From NCBI GenBank assembly GCA_965237785.1, contig OZ250159.1:2046001-2110000 (forward strand): a stretch of DNA of 64,000 bases. Direction: 5' to 3'. The DNA comes from UBA6522 sp965237785 (GTDB lineage: Bacteria > Pseudomonadota > Gammaproteobacteria > Steroidobacterales > Rariloculaceae). Under the pieces are notes generated by a model. It did not search any database and was not told the DNA's origin. It saw nothing but the letters and a program-made list of their open reading frames with translations. Below, one piece after another: positions 54,718 through 62,591 of the stretch. How positions within the stretch are numbered: position 1 is the first letter of the stretch; the number at the start of each line of letters is the position of its first letter. The position numbers were made by a program, and so were the translations under genes.

Positions 54718-56083
54718 ATTGTTCCCGGTAACGGCGCACGACATACAGCGCGATGATGTTCAGCACCAGGGTCGTCACGAACAACAGCAGTCCGAGGGCG
54801 AAGGCCGCAAGAGTTTTCGCGCTGTCGAATTCCTGGTCACCGATGAGCAAGGTCACGATCTGCACGGTCACCGTGGTCACCGCCTCCAGCGGGTTCGCGG
54901 TGAGATTCGCGGCAAGCCCCACGGCCATGACGACGATCATGGTCTCGCCTATGGCCCGGGACGCCGCCAATAGCACGCCGCCCACGATACCCGGCAGCGC
55001 GGCCGGCAACACCACGTGCCGAATGGTCTCCGAATGGGTCGCACCCAGTCCGAATGAGCCGTCCCTGAGTTCCTGCGGAACGGCATTGATGACGTCATCG
55101 GAAAGCGATGAGACAAAGGGAATGATCATGATGCCCATCACGAGGCCGGCGCCCAGCGCGCTCTCCGATGAAACGCTCAGCCCCAGCCCCTCACCGAATT
55201 GGCGCAGCAGCGGACCGACCGTGAGCGCGGCAAAATAACCGTATACCACCGTGGGGATTCCCGCGAGCACCTCGAGCATGGGTTTGGCAACGGCGCGGAC
55301 CCGCGAGTTGGCGTACTCGGACAGGTAAATCGCCGACATGAGTCCCACGGGTACCGCCACCAGCATGGCGATACCGGAGATCAGCAGCGTGCCGGTAAAC
55401 AGCGGCACCGCGCCGAACGCGCCCGAAGAACCGATCTGGTCCGGGCGAATCGCAGTTTGCGGACTCCAACTAAGGCCGAAAAGAAAATCCAGCGGCGAAA
55501 CCTGCTGAAAGAACCGCAGGGCCTCGAACAAAACGGAGAGAAAAATGCCCGCCGTGGTGAAAATTGCGACGGTGGACGCGGCCATCAGCAGCACTTCCAT
55601 CGTCCGTTCCACCTTGTTGCGGGCGCGCAGCTCGGGTCGCACTCGTCTGAAGGCCCAGCCCAGGGTCGTGAACCCCAACAGGAGCACGGCGACCGTAAGA
55701 CCCAGATCGCCGATGCGCTGTAGCGTCGTATATCGTGACGCCGCCGCAACGATGGCTTCGCTCGGCTCGCCGGAGACGATATTGCCCTCGACCAGATTTC
55801 TGATGTCGTTGTACACCAGGCCGAGTTCCGCCTCGGACAGTTCGAGCGTCGCCGCCGGAAGCGCTGCGAGGACTTGTCCACGGATTAGGCCGGGTTCGGC
55901 CAGCTCCCACAGGCAATAGAGCGCTACGGCCGGCAGCGCGCACCACAGTGCGACGTAGCCGCCGTAGTAGCTGGGCAGGGAGTGGAACTTACCGGCGGCG
56001 CGCGCCGTCGATCGCCATCGCCCCAGGACGAAGGCCAGCACGGTCATGCCCAAAAGGGCAACCAGTACCGTAGAGGATGACAC
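54710..56083 (-). CDS. pstC: Phosphate ABC transporter permease PstC, long form
   Basis: 457 residues against about 320 in E. coli. The N-terminal extension includes two membrane helices and a periplasmic helix region (LSEAELGLVYNDIRNLVEGN). The core has YLSEYANSRVRAVAKPMLEVLAGIPTVVYGYFAAL and the EAA loop LGATHSETIRHVVLPAALPGI. Pairs with PstA. Confidence 0.92.
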   Translation of the reverse strand: MSSSTVLVALLGMTVLAFVLGRWRSTARAAGKFHSLPSYYGGYVALWCALPAVALYCLWELAEPGLIRGQVLAALPAATLELSEAELGLVYNDIRNLVEGNIVSGEPSEAIVAAASRYTTLQRIGDLGLTVAVLLLGFTTLGWAFRRVRPELRARNKVERTMEVLLMAASTVAIFTTAGIFLSVLFEALRFFQQVSPLDFLFGLSWSPQTAIRPDQIGSSGAFGAVPLFTGTLLISGIAMLVAVPVGLMSAIYLSEYANSRVRAVAKPMLEVLAGIPTVVYGYFAALTVGPLLRQFGEGLGLSVSSESALGAGLVMGIMIIPFVSSLSDDVINAVPQELRDGSFGLGATHSETIRHVVLPAALPGIVGGVLLAASRAIGETMIVVMAVGLAANLTANPLEAVTTVTVQIVTLLIGDQEFDSAKTLAAFALGLLLFVTTLVLNIIALYVVRRYREQYE

Positions 56084-56088
56084 GGGCC

Positions 56089-57144
56089 TCAGTTCGCGGC
56101 GAGGTTGACGTTCTCCAGACTCCGAACGGCCGTGAGCGCCTCCTGGCGTTCAGATTCGGTCAGCGGGATCAATCCTCTTTCGGACAGATACCCGAATTCG
56201 CCCCGCGCGGCCTCGCCGGTGAGTTCGTTCAGAAACTCCTCGATGCCCGGAATCTCGCCCACATGGGTTGTCTTCACGTAGCTGAAGAGAGGGCGTGAAA
56301 CCGGGTAGCTGCCGTCCGCGATGGAGTCGAACTCCGGAGCGACTCCATCGATAAGCGAACCCTGAACCTTGTCCTGGTTCTGATCGAGAAAGCTGTATCC
56401 AAATATGCCCAGCGCGGTGGGATTGGCTTCGAGCTTCTGGACGATGAGGTTATCGTTCTCGCCAGCCTCGATAAAGGCGCCGTCCTCACGCACCGTGTGA
56501 CAGGCAACCTGGCGGGCGTCCGCGGCGAGGGCGCCGATCAACGGAAAGCGCTCGCAACCGGCTTCCATCACCAGTTCCACGAACGCATCCCGCGTTCCCG
56601 AGGTGGGCGGAGGGCCGAGTACTTCGATGCGCACCTCAGGCAAGTCCGCGGAAATGTCAGCCCAGGTCATGTGAGGATTCGGAATCAGGTGGCTGCCGGC
56701 AGCGTCAGGGACGTTTTTTGCCAGCGCCAGGAAAACCTGTGCGCGATTCAAACGATACTCGTGCGCGCCCTTGACATTGGCCAATACGATCCCGTCGTAG
56801 CCGATCTTGACCTCCACAATTTGCTCTACGCCGTTCCGCGCACAGGAATCGATCTCCGACTGTTGCACACGCCGCGATGAATTGGTGATGTCGGGAAACT
56901 GGACACCTATCCCGGAGCAAAACAATTTGAATCCGCCGCCCGAGCCCGTGGATTCGATCTTCGGTGTCTTATAGCTCGTTGTCCGCCCGAATCGCTCCGC
57001 GACCACGGTCGAGAACGGGTACACGGTCGAAGACCCCACAATGCTGATGTAATCCCGGGCCGCCTGAGCGTGCACCGACTGGATGAAGACAGGCGTGGCC
57101 AATCCTGCCACGCATGCAACGAACGAAGTGACGTACTTGCCCAT
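56089..57144 (-). CDS. pstS: Phosphate-binding periplasmic protein PstS
   Basis: 351 residues with signal peptide ending VHAQA. DYISIVGSSTVYPFSTVVAERF (Ser/Thr phosphate ligands), ESTGSGGGFKLFCSGIG, ITNSSRRV and PPPTSGTRDAFVELV are typical of the PstS/SphX branch. Captures phosphate for PstCAB. First gene of the operon, with a Pho-box-like site upstream. Confidence 0.93.
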   Translation of the reverse strand: MGKYVTSFVACVAGLATPVFIQSVHAQAARDYISIVGSSTVYPFSTVVAERFGRTTSYKTPKIESTGSGGGFKLFCSGIGVQFPDITNSSRRVQQSEIDSCARNGVEQIVEVKIGYDGIVLANVKGAHEYRLNRAQVFLALAKNVPDAAGSHLIPNPHMTWADISADLPEVRIEVLGPPPTSGTRDAFVELVMEAGCERFPLIGALAADARQVACHTVREDGAFIEAGENDNLIVQKLEANPTALGIFGYSFLDQNQDKVQGSLIDGVAPEFDSIADGSYPVSRPLFSYVKTTHVGEIPGIEEFLNELTGEAARGEFGYLSERGLIPLTESERQEALTAVRSLENVNLAAN

Positions 57145-57180
57145 CAGGTTCTCTCGGTGAAATTGCTAACGTAGGGCAGA

Positions 57181-57198
57181 GTGCCAGCCGAATGTTAA
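57181..57198 (-). promoter_or_regulatory. Possible Pho box before pstS
   Basis: TTAACAT-TCGG-CTGGCAC on the minus strand has the 7-4-7 layout of the Pho box (CTGTCAT-AAAA-CTGTCAT), with 4/7 and 5/7 half-site matches, about 40-55 bp before the pstS start. Confidence 0.35.
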
Positions 57199-57315
57199 GG
57201 AATCATTGCAGTCGAGTCGATTATTTCGGGCAACCTGTTCTCCGGCGAAATTCGTGTCGACTTTCGTCGTGGAAATGATCCGTAATGAATCGGTTTGTTA
57301 TGAGACAATTCCGCA

Positions 57316-58482
57316 ATGACAGACTGGAACAAAACCGTCGTGGAACTGACCCGTGAACTGGTCCGGCGGCCTTCGGTGACCCCGGACGACGCCGGTTGCC
57401 AGGACTTGATCGGCAACCTGCTGGGAAAACTGGGTTTCGAGGTGGATCGCCTGCGGTTCGGGGAGGTTGACAACACCTGGGCACGCCGGGGAGCGCGCGG
57501 CCCCGTGCTGTGTTTCGCCGGCCATACCGACGTCGTTCCTCCAGGCCCCGCCGCGGCATGGGACGTTGACCCGTTCGCCGCGGATATTCGCGACGGCCGC
57601 TTGATCGCCAGGGGCGCCGCGGACATGAAATCCGGCATCGCTGCCATGCTCACGGCCTGCGAGCGCTTTGTCGGCGAATACCCCGAGCACTCCGGCTCCA
57701 TCGCGTTACTGATCACCAGCGACGAAGAAGGCGAGGCTCGGGACGGAACGCTCAAAGTCATGGAAACGCTCGACCGGCGCGGTGAGCGGATCGACTGGTG
57801 CGTGGTCGGCGAACCCTCAAGCACACGGGTCCTGGGCGACGCCATTCGCGTAGGCCGTCGCGGGAGTCTCACCGGCCTGATGACTTTGCGCGGCATTCAG
57901 GGGCACGTGGCCTACCCTCAGGAGGCCAGGAACCCCATCCACGACTTGGCAAACTTCGTCGGCGCGCTCACCCGGGAACCCCTCGACGACGGCAATCGCC
58001 ACTTTCCAGCCACCAGTTTTCAGATGGTCAACGTCCACAGCGATACGGGCGCGACCAATGTGATTCCGGGCGAACTCACCTGCCGATTCAATTTCCGCTA
58101 CTCGACGGAGTGGACGCAACAGGCGCTTGTCCGACATGTCGAATCCCTGGTCGCGGATCTGGGCATCGACTGCGAAATCGATTGGCGCGACGTTGGCCGC
58201 CCCTTTCTGACCGCCGAGGGACGGCTTACCGAGGCCGTTTCCCGGGCGGTGCGGGAACATACAGGCCAGAATCCCGAACTTTCCACCAGCGGCGGCACCT
58301 CTGACGGACGCTACATATCGCCCTACGGTGTGGATGTGGTGGAGTTTGGCCCGATCAATCGCACGATTCACAAGGTGAACGAGGAGGTCGTGGTGAAAGA
58401 CCTGCCCATCCTTCAGGAGGTTTATTTTCGGATCGCGGAACTGCTATTGGTTGAGGGCCAGGCCAGTGCTGGAGCCACCTGA
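57316..58482 (+). CDS. dapE: Succinyl-diaminopimelate desuccinylase
   Basis: 388 residues, M20 family. Zinc ligands in CFAGHTDVVPPG (His70, Asp72), RGAADMKSG (Asp), the catalytic base in TSDEEGEA and the final His in FGPINRTIHKVNEEV. Gives LL-diaminopimelate for lysine and peptidoglycan. Divergent from pstS within the phosphate island; no strong ribosome-binding site. Confidence 0.95.
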   Translation: MTDWNKTVVELTRELVRRPSVTPDDAGCQDLIGNLLGKLGFEVDRLRFGEVDNTWARRGARGPVLCFAGHTDVVPPGPAAAWDVDPFAADIRDGRLIARGAADMKSGIAAMLTACERFVGEYPEHSGSIALLITSDEEGEARDGTLKVMETLDRRGERIDWCVVGEPSSTRVLGDAIRVGRRGSLTGLMTLRGIQGHVAYPQEARNPIHDLANFVGALTREPLDDGNRHFPATSFQMVNVHSDTGATNVIPGELTCRFNFRYSTEWTQQALVRHVESLVADLGIDCEIDWRDVGRPFLTAEGRLTEAVSRAVREHTGQNPELSTSGGTSDGRYISPYGVDVVEFGPINRTIHKVNEEVVVKDLPILQEVYFRIAELLLVEGQASAGAT

Positions 58483-58492
58483 CAATTGGGGA

Positions 58493-59011
58493 TCAGCGTC
58501 GACTGAAAACGCTCCCCCGCGGTAAGCGAACCCAGTTCGCCGCGACGGCAAGCGCGCTCAACAACAGGAACCAGACCAGCGCCCAGCCGGGCATGCTCAG
58601 GCCGAGGAACGACCACACCACGTCCGCGCACTCCCCCGACCCTGTCAATACCAGCGTCAGCGCGTCCATTAGCGGAAAGGCTTCCAACAGGTAATCGAGG
58701 CCCGGGCCGCAGGCCGGCGCCTGGTCGGCGGGAAGGTTCTGGATATAGACATGCCGCGCCGCGATGGCGGCCCCTGAAACGTTTGCGGCCAACGCCGCCA
58801 GCCCGTATAGCCGTGCGTTCCGGGGCGCGTGCAGGCCCGCTGCGAGAAACACGGCGCCGCCGGCGACGAAGGCGACGCGCTGAAAAATACACAGAGGGCA
58901 AGCGTCGAGCCCGAGCACGTATTGGGCGAAGAGCGCGTAGCCGATCAACCCGGAGACAATGGCGCACCCGGACAAATTCGCCACACGTCGGAATAGGCGA
59001 GAACCGATCAC
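58493..59011 (-). CDS. dsbB: Disulfide bond formation protein DsbB
   Basis: 172 residues, four membrane helices. Redox pairs Cys38-Cys41 (CPLC) and Cys101/Cys128 in the second periplasmic loop. Reoxidises DsbA with ubiquinone. Overlaps phoU by 4 bp (ATGA), so it is the last gene of phoB-phoR-phoU-dsbB. Confidence 0.92.
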   Translation of the reverse strand: MIGSRLFRRVANLSGCAIVSGLIGYALFAQYVLGLDACPLCIFQRVAFVAGGAVFLAAGLHAPRNARLYGLAALAANVSGAAIAARHVYIQNLPADQAPACGPGLDYLLEAFPLMDALTLVLTGSGECADVVWSFLGLSMPGWALVWFLLLSALAVAANWVRLPRGSVFSRR

Positions 59012-59748
59012 CGGATTATTTCCATCCGCTCGCCTGCCTGGGCGACTTCCGCCTCAAAGTCCTTCGAGCTCGAGTGGCGGATGTCTGTTCCGCGCGCCAT
59101 ATAGACCACGTACTCGCAGATGTTCTTGGCATGATCGCCAATCCGTTCAAGGGCCCGCGCCGCCCAACTCAGGTCCATCTCACGGGTGATGGTGTGCGGA
59201 TCCTCGATCATGAAAGTAAGACTCTGGCGGTAGATGGCCTCGAACTCTTCGTCGACCACTTCATCGGCCTTCATCACCGCCAGCGCTTCTTGAACATCCA
59301 GGCGTGCGAATGCATCCAGGGCGCCCTGCATCATCTGTTTGGCGTGGCGAGCGAGGTTCCGCAACTCCCGGAAATTGGTGGATGGCCGCTCCACCGTCGC
59401 CAGCCGTGCCGCCAGTTTCCCGATCTTCTCCGCCTCGTCACCGATGCGTTCGAGATCGGTGATGGCTTTCATGGCCGCAACGATAAGGCGCAGATCCCCC
59501 GCGGCGGGCGCACGGGTCGCCAAAATTCGCAGGCACTCCTCGTCGATGCGCACTTCCATTTCGTTGACCTGCACGTCGAACTCGGCGACCTTGAGGCCCA
59601 ACTCGCTATCCGCATCGGCAAAGGCCTTCACCGCGCGGTCGAATTGTTCCTCGACCAGCCCGCCCATGTTCAACACCAGGTGATGAATCCGCTCAAGATC
59701 TTCGTTGAAGCTTCGCGAGGTGTGCTGGCTTAGTGATTCGACTTCCAT
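59008..59748 (-). CDS. phoU: Phosphate signalling protein PhoU
   Basis: 246 residues, two PhoU three-helix repeats: N-terminal FNEDLERIHHLVLNMGGLVEEQFDRAV and ARALERIGDHAKNICEYVVYM, with the conserved ERIGDEAEKIG metal-cluster acids. Links PstSCAB state to PhoR. Confidence 0.95.
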   Translation of the reverse strand: MEVESLSQHTSRSFNEDLERIHHLVLNMGGLVEEQFDRAVKAFADADSELGLKVAEFDVQVNEMEVRIDEECLRILATRAPAAGDLRLIVAAMKAITDLERIGDEAEKIGKLAARLATVERPSTNFRELRNLARHAKQMMQGALDAFARLDVQEALAVMKADEVVDEEFEAIYRQSLTFMIEDPHTITREMDLSWAARALERIGDHAKNICEYVVYMARGTDIRHSSSKDFEAEVAQAGERMEIIR

Positions 59749-59763
59749 TGCAGCCGCATTATA

Positions 59764-61080
59764 TTACACGGGCATCGTGGCATGCGCGGGACCTCCCCGA
59801 GCGGCGATCCGGTTGCCGGGGAACCGACAGATAAAAACGCTGCCTTCACCCACCTGGCTCTCAATAGTCAGTGCGGCGCCATGCCGCTGCAACGCGTGTT
59901 TGACGATCGCCAGCCCAAGCCCGGTACCACCGAGTTCGCGAGAACGACCTGGATCGACGCGGAAAAAACGTTCCGTAATCCTGGGAATGAATTCCTCGGG
60001 TATGCCGATACCGGTATCCCTGACGGAAAAGACCGCGCCGGTGTCGCCTTGCCCCCAACTCAGCTCCACGGTGCCGTCGCGGGGGGTAAAACGAACCGCG
60101 TTATTCACCAGGTTGTGGAAGATGGAGTGCAGTTCCATCTCGCTGCCCAACAGGGCCAGATCGGTTTGCAATTTCAGGGTAATCGTGGGCGCCCGCGGTT
60201 GGGAGATGAACTCGCGCTCGACGAATTTCAGCATTCCGACTACGTCGACAAACTCGAACGGCGCATCCGCGCCCGACGATTCCAGGCGGGAAAGCTCGAT
60301 CAGGTCCCGCAGTATGCGGTTCATCCGCTCCACCTGCCGCTCCATTTCCGCAATCGGCGCCTGCCAACTCTCGGAGATATCCGCATCCTGTGCCAACGCA
60401 TCCAGATAGCCGCCGATCACGGTCAACGGCGAACGAAGTTCGTGGGAGGCATTGGCCACGAAGTCACGTCGAGTGCGCTCCAGCCTTACCTCACGAGTCA
60501 CGTCGTGGATGATCGCCAGACGCTGTTTCTTGCCGTAGGGGATGATCTGCACGGACAACTGACCGGTGTCGGCCGTGGGCGAGGGAATGGAGAGGACCCC
60601 ACCCTGTGGATTCTCAAGGTGGCTTACGAATTCCGGATAGCGAAGCAGATTGTCGATTCGCCGTCCTATGTCCGCGGCGGGGTCCAGCCCAAGCAGCCGT
60701 ACAGCGGCCGGGTTGCACCACTGAATCTCATTCCGGGCGTTCAAAATGATGCCGCCGTCCTGCAGCGCGCCGGTGGACTCTCTGACCTCCCGCAATAGCC
60801 TCCGGTAACGGCTCTTGCGGTGACGGGCCTTATACTTGAGCTTGGCAACGAGGGCGAACAACTCGGCCCACAGCCCCCTCGTCCGCGGCGGCAAATACTT
60901 GCCCCGGACAAGAGCCCGGTCGAGAAGATAAAGATTGCGAAGCGTATTTGCGAGATACAGCGCCAGGGCTCCCACGAGCCACCAGCCGAGATTACCGAAC
61001 CAGACGCCGGCCAGGAACGCGAGCGCCAACCACGCTCCGGCCAATACGAAATGCGACGCCCATCGGTTCGGCAACTTCAC
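59764..61080 (-). CDS. phoR: Phosphate regulon sensor kinase PhoR
   Basis: 438 residues: two N-terminal membrane segments (12-48), a PAS domain (about 100-195) and the kinase with phospho-His213 in NASHELRSPLT, the N box HNLVNNAVRFTP, DTGIGIP and GGTGLGLAIVKH. GTG start overlaps the phoB stop (GTGA). Confidence 0.95.
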   Translation of the reverse strand: MKLPNRWASHFVLAGAWLALAFLAGVWFGNLGWWLVGALALYLANTLRNLYLLDRALVRGKYLPPRTRGLWAELFALVAKLKYKARHRKSRYRRLLREVRESTGALQDGGIILNARNEIQWCNPAAVRLLGLDPAADIGRRIDNLLRYPEFVSHLENPQGGVLSIPSPTADTGQLSVQIIPYGKKQRLAIIHDVTREVRLERTRRDFVANASHELRSPLTVIGGYLDALAQDADISESWQAPIAEMERQVERMNRILRDLIELSRLESSGADAPFEFVDVVGMLKFVEREFISQPRAPTITLKLQTDLALLGSEMELHSIFHNLVNNAVRFTPRDGTVELSWGQGDTGAVFSVRDTGIGIPEEFIPRITERFFRVDPGRSRELGGTGLGLAIVKHALQRHGAALTIESQVGEGSVFICRFPGNRIAARGGPAHATMPV

Positions 61081-61766
61081 GCCTCACGGGGAGAAAACCG
61101 GTAACCTGCCCCCCGAACGGTTTGTACAAGTCTATCGTATCCGGATGCGGTGAGCGCCTTGCGCAGCCGCCGGATGTGCACATCCACAGTACGCTCTTCC
61201 ACATAGACATTTCCGCCCCATATCCGATCCAGGAGCTGGGCGCGAGTGTAGACTCGATCCGGATGGTGCATTAAGAAATGCAGGATTCGGTACTCCGTGG
61301 GACCCAGACCAATCTCCGCATCGCCGACGCTCACACGGTGGCTGGCCGAATTCAACTTCAGATTTCCCGCCGTGACCACCTCATCCTGAAACGCCGCACC
61401 CCGCCGCAACACGGCCTTGATCCGAGCCAGGAGTTCGCGGGGCGAGAACGGTTTGGTGATGTAATCGTCGGCTCCTCCCTCCAGCCCGGCCACACGATCG
61501 TCTTCCTCCACCCGCGCCGTCAACATGATCACCGGAACCTCTCGCGTCTCGGGGTCGCGCTTGAGCTGTCGCGTCAGTTCCAAACCGCTCATGTCGGGAA
61601 GCATCCAATCCATCAACACCACATCCGGGTACTGATCGGCTATCGACATGCGAGCTTCCATCCCGGTCGCGGCGGAAAGCACCTGGTACCCCGCCCGACC
61701 GAGATTGAACGCCAGCATTTCGCGTATCGCTGCCTCGTCTTCGACGACCAAGACTTTCCGTTGCAT
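61077..61766 (-). CDS. phoB: Phosphate regulon response regulator PhoB
   Basis: 229 residues from the ATG at 61766, the usual PhoB length. Receiver domain with phospho-acceptor Asp53 (VVLMDWMLPDMSG), then the winged-helix DNA-binding domain (LGPTEYRILHFLMHHPDRVYTRAQLLDRIWG). First gene of phoB-R-U-dsbB. Confidence 0.95.
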   Translation of the reverse strand: MQRKVLVVEDEAAIREMLAFNLGRAGYQVLSAATGMEARMSIADQYPDVVLMDWMLPDMSGLELTRQLKRDPETREVPVIMLTARVEEDDRVAGLEGGADDYITKPFSPRELLARIKAVLRRGAAFQDEVVTAGNLKLNSASHRVSVGDAEIGLGPTEYRILHFLMHHPDRVYTRAQLLDRIWGGNVYVEERTVDVHIRRLRKALTASGYDRLVQTVRGAGYRFSPREA

Positions 61767-61805
61767 CAGAGCATCCCGCAAATGGCGTTGTTTCAAGAGG
61801 AATCC

Positions 61806-61826
61806 ATTACAGTGAAACTATTACAG
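61806..61826 (-). promoter_or_regulatory. Direct repeat CTGTAAT x2 before phoB
   Basis: CTGTAAT occurs at 61826-61820 and 61812-61806, 14 bp apart, 40-60 bp before the phoB ATG. CTGTAAT resembles the Pho half-site CTGTCAT, but the usual period is 11 bp, so it is only a candidate autoregulatory site. Confidence 0.35.
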
Positions 61827-61852
61827 TTCCATGAAGTTCCGCAAAGTTTATT

Positions 61853-61872
61853 GGGCCTGTTAACGCTATCCG
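61853..61872. repeat. 20-bp dispersed repeat, copy 2
   Basis: gggcctgttaacgctatccg; 19 of 20 bases match 50860-50879. It lies between tsaB and phoB. Confidence 0.6.
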
Positions 61873-61901
61873 CATGGTAAGGCGCTCATCGACGGGCAAC
61901 C

Positions 61902-62591
61902 TCAATCCGGCCGCGCCGGTGCCTTCCACGCGGCTGCCGAGCGAAGGTAGGCCGGGTTTGCCTGTTCCGGAGGCCGGCCCCGGCCGGACAGCAGGTCGGC
62001 GCCGGCCTGCGGGAAAAGATCGAGGGCCGTCGGGCGGGCCAGCGGAAAAACTGCTTGCGCGCCTGCCCTCAAACGTGCCAGGGCGTCGCTATAGACCTCA
62101 AATCCGTTGCCCGCCGCGGCCCATGACACCATCCCGGCGCTTGTGACCGCCTCAGGCGGGGTCAGATGCTCCGTACCCACGACTCTCGCCAGATCGCGGT
62201 GGATCTCGTAGGCGGCCCAATAGACCTCGCCCATGTGCGCGTCAACGCAGACCAATGTGCTGGCCGCTCGATCTTTCCGCCACAGTCCCTGAGCCGTCGC
62301 CGCGAGGCTGGACACGGGAAGCAGCGGCACACCCGTGGCCAGACCCAGACCCTGGGCTGCCGCCGCGGCTATCCGCAGGCCGGTAAACGAACCGGGGCCT
62401 TTGCCGAACGCGATACCATCAAGATCTTCCAACCGCAGACCTGAATCTGCCAACAGGCTCCTGGCCAACGGCAGAAGCTGCGCCGTTTGTTGCCGCGGAG
62501 TCGATATCGACTCCTGGTTAATGGTCCCATCATCAACCAGCAGCGCTACCGACCCCTCGCTGGTGGACGTCTCAAACGCCAAAAGTTTCAT
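61902..62591 (-). CDS. tsaB: tRNA threonylcarbamoyladenosine biosynthesis protein TsaB
   Basis: 229 residues from the ATG at 62591. MKLLAFETSTSEGSVAL, FGKGPGSFTGLRIAAAAAQGLG and VCVDAHMGEVYWAAY are the family signatures. It scaffolds TsaD in making t6A37. Overlaps the helicase gene by 20 bp. Confidence 0.93.
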   Translation of the reverse strand: MKLLAFETSTSEGSVALLVDDGTINQESISTPRQQTAQLLPLARSLLADSGLRLEDLDGIAFGKGPGSFTGLRIAAAAAQGLGLATGVPLLPVSSLAATAQGLWRKDRAASTLVCVDAHMGEVYWAAYEIHRDLARVVGTEHLTPPEAVTSAGMVSWAAAGNGFEVYSDALARLRAGAQAVFPLARPTALDLFPQAGADLLSGRGRPPEQANPAYLRSAAAWKAPARPD

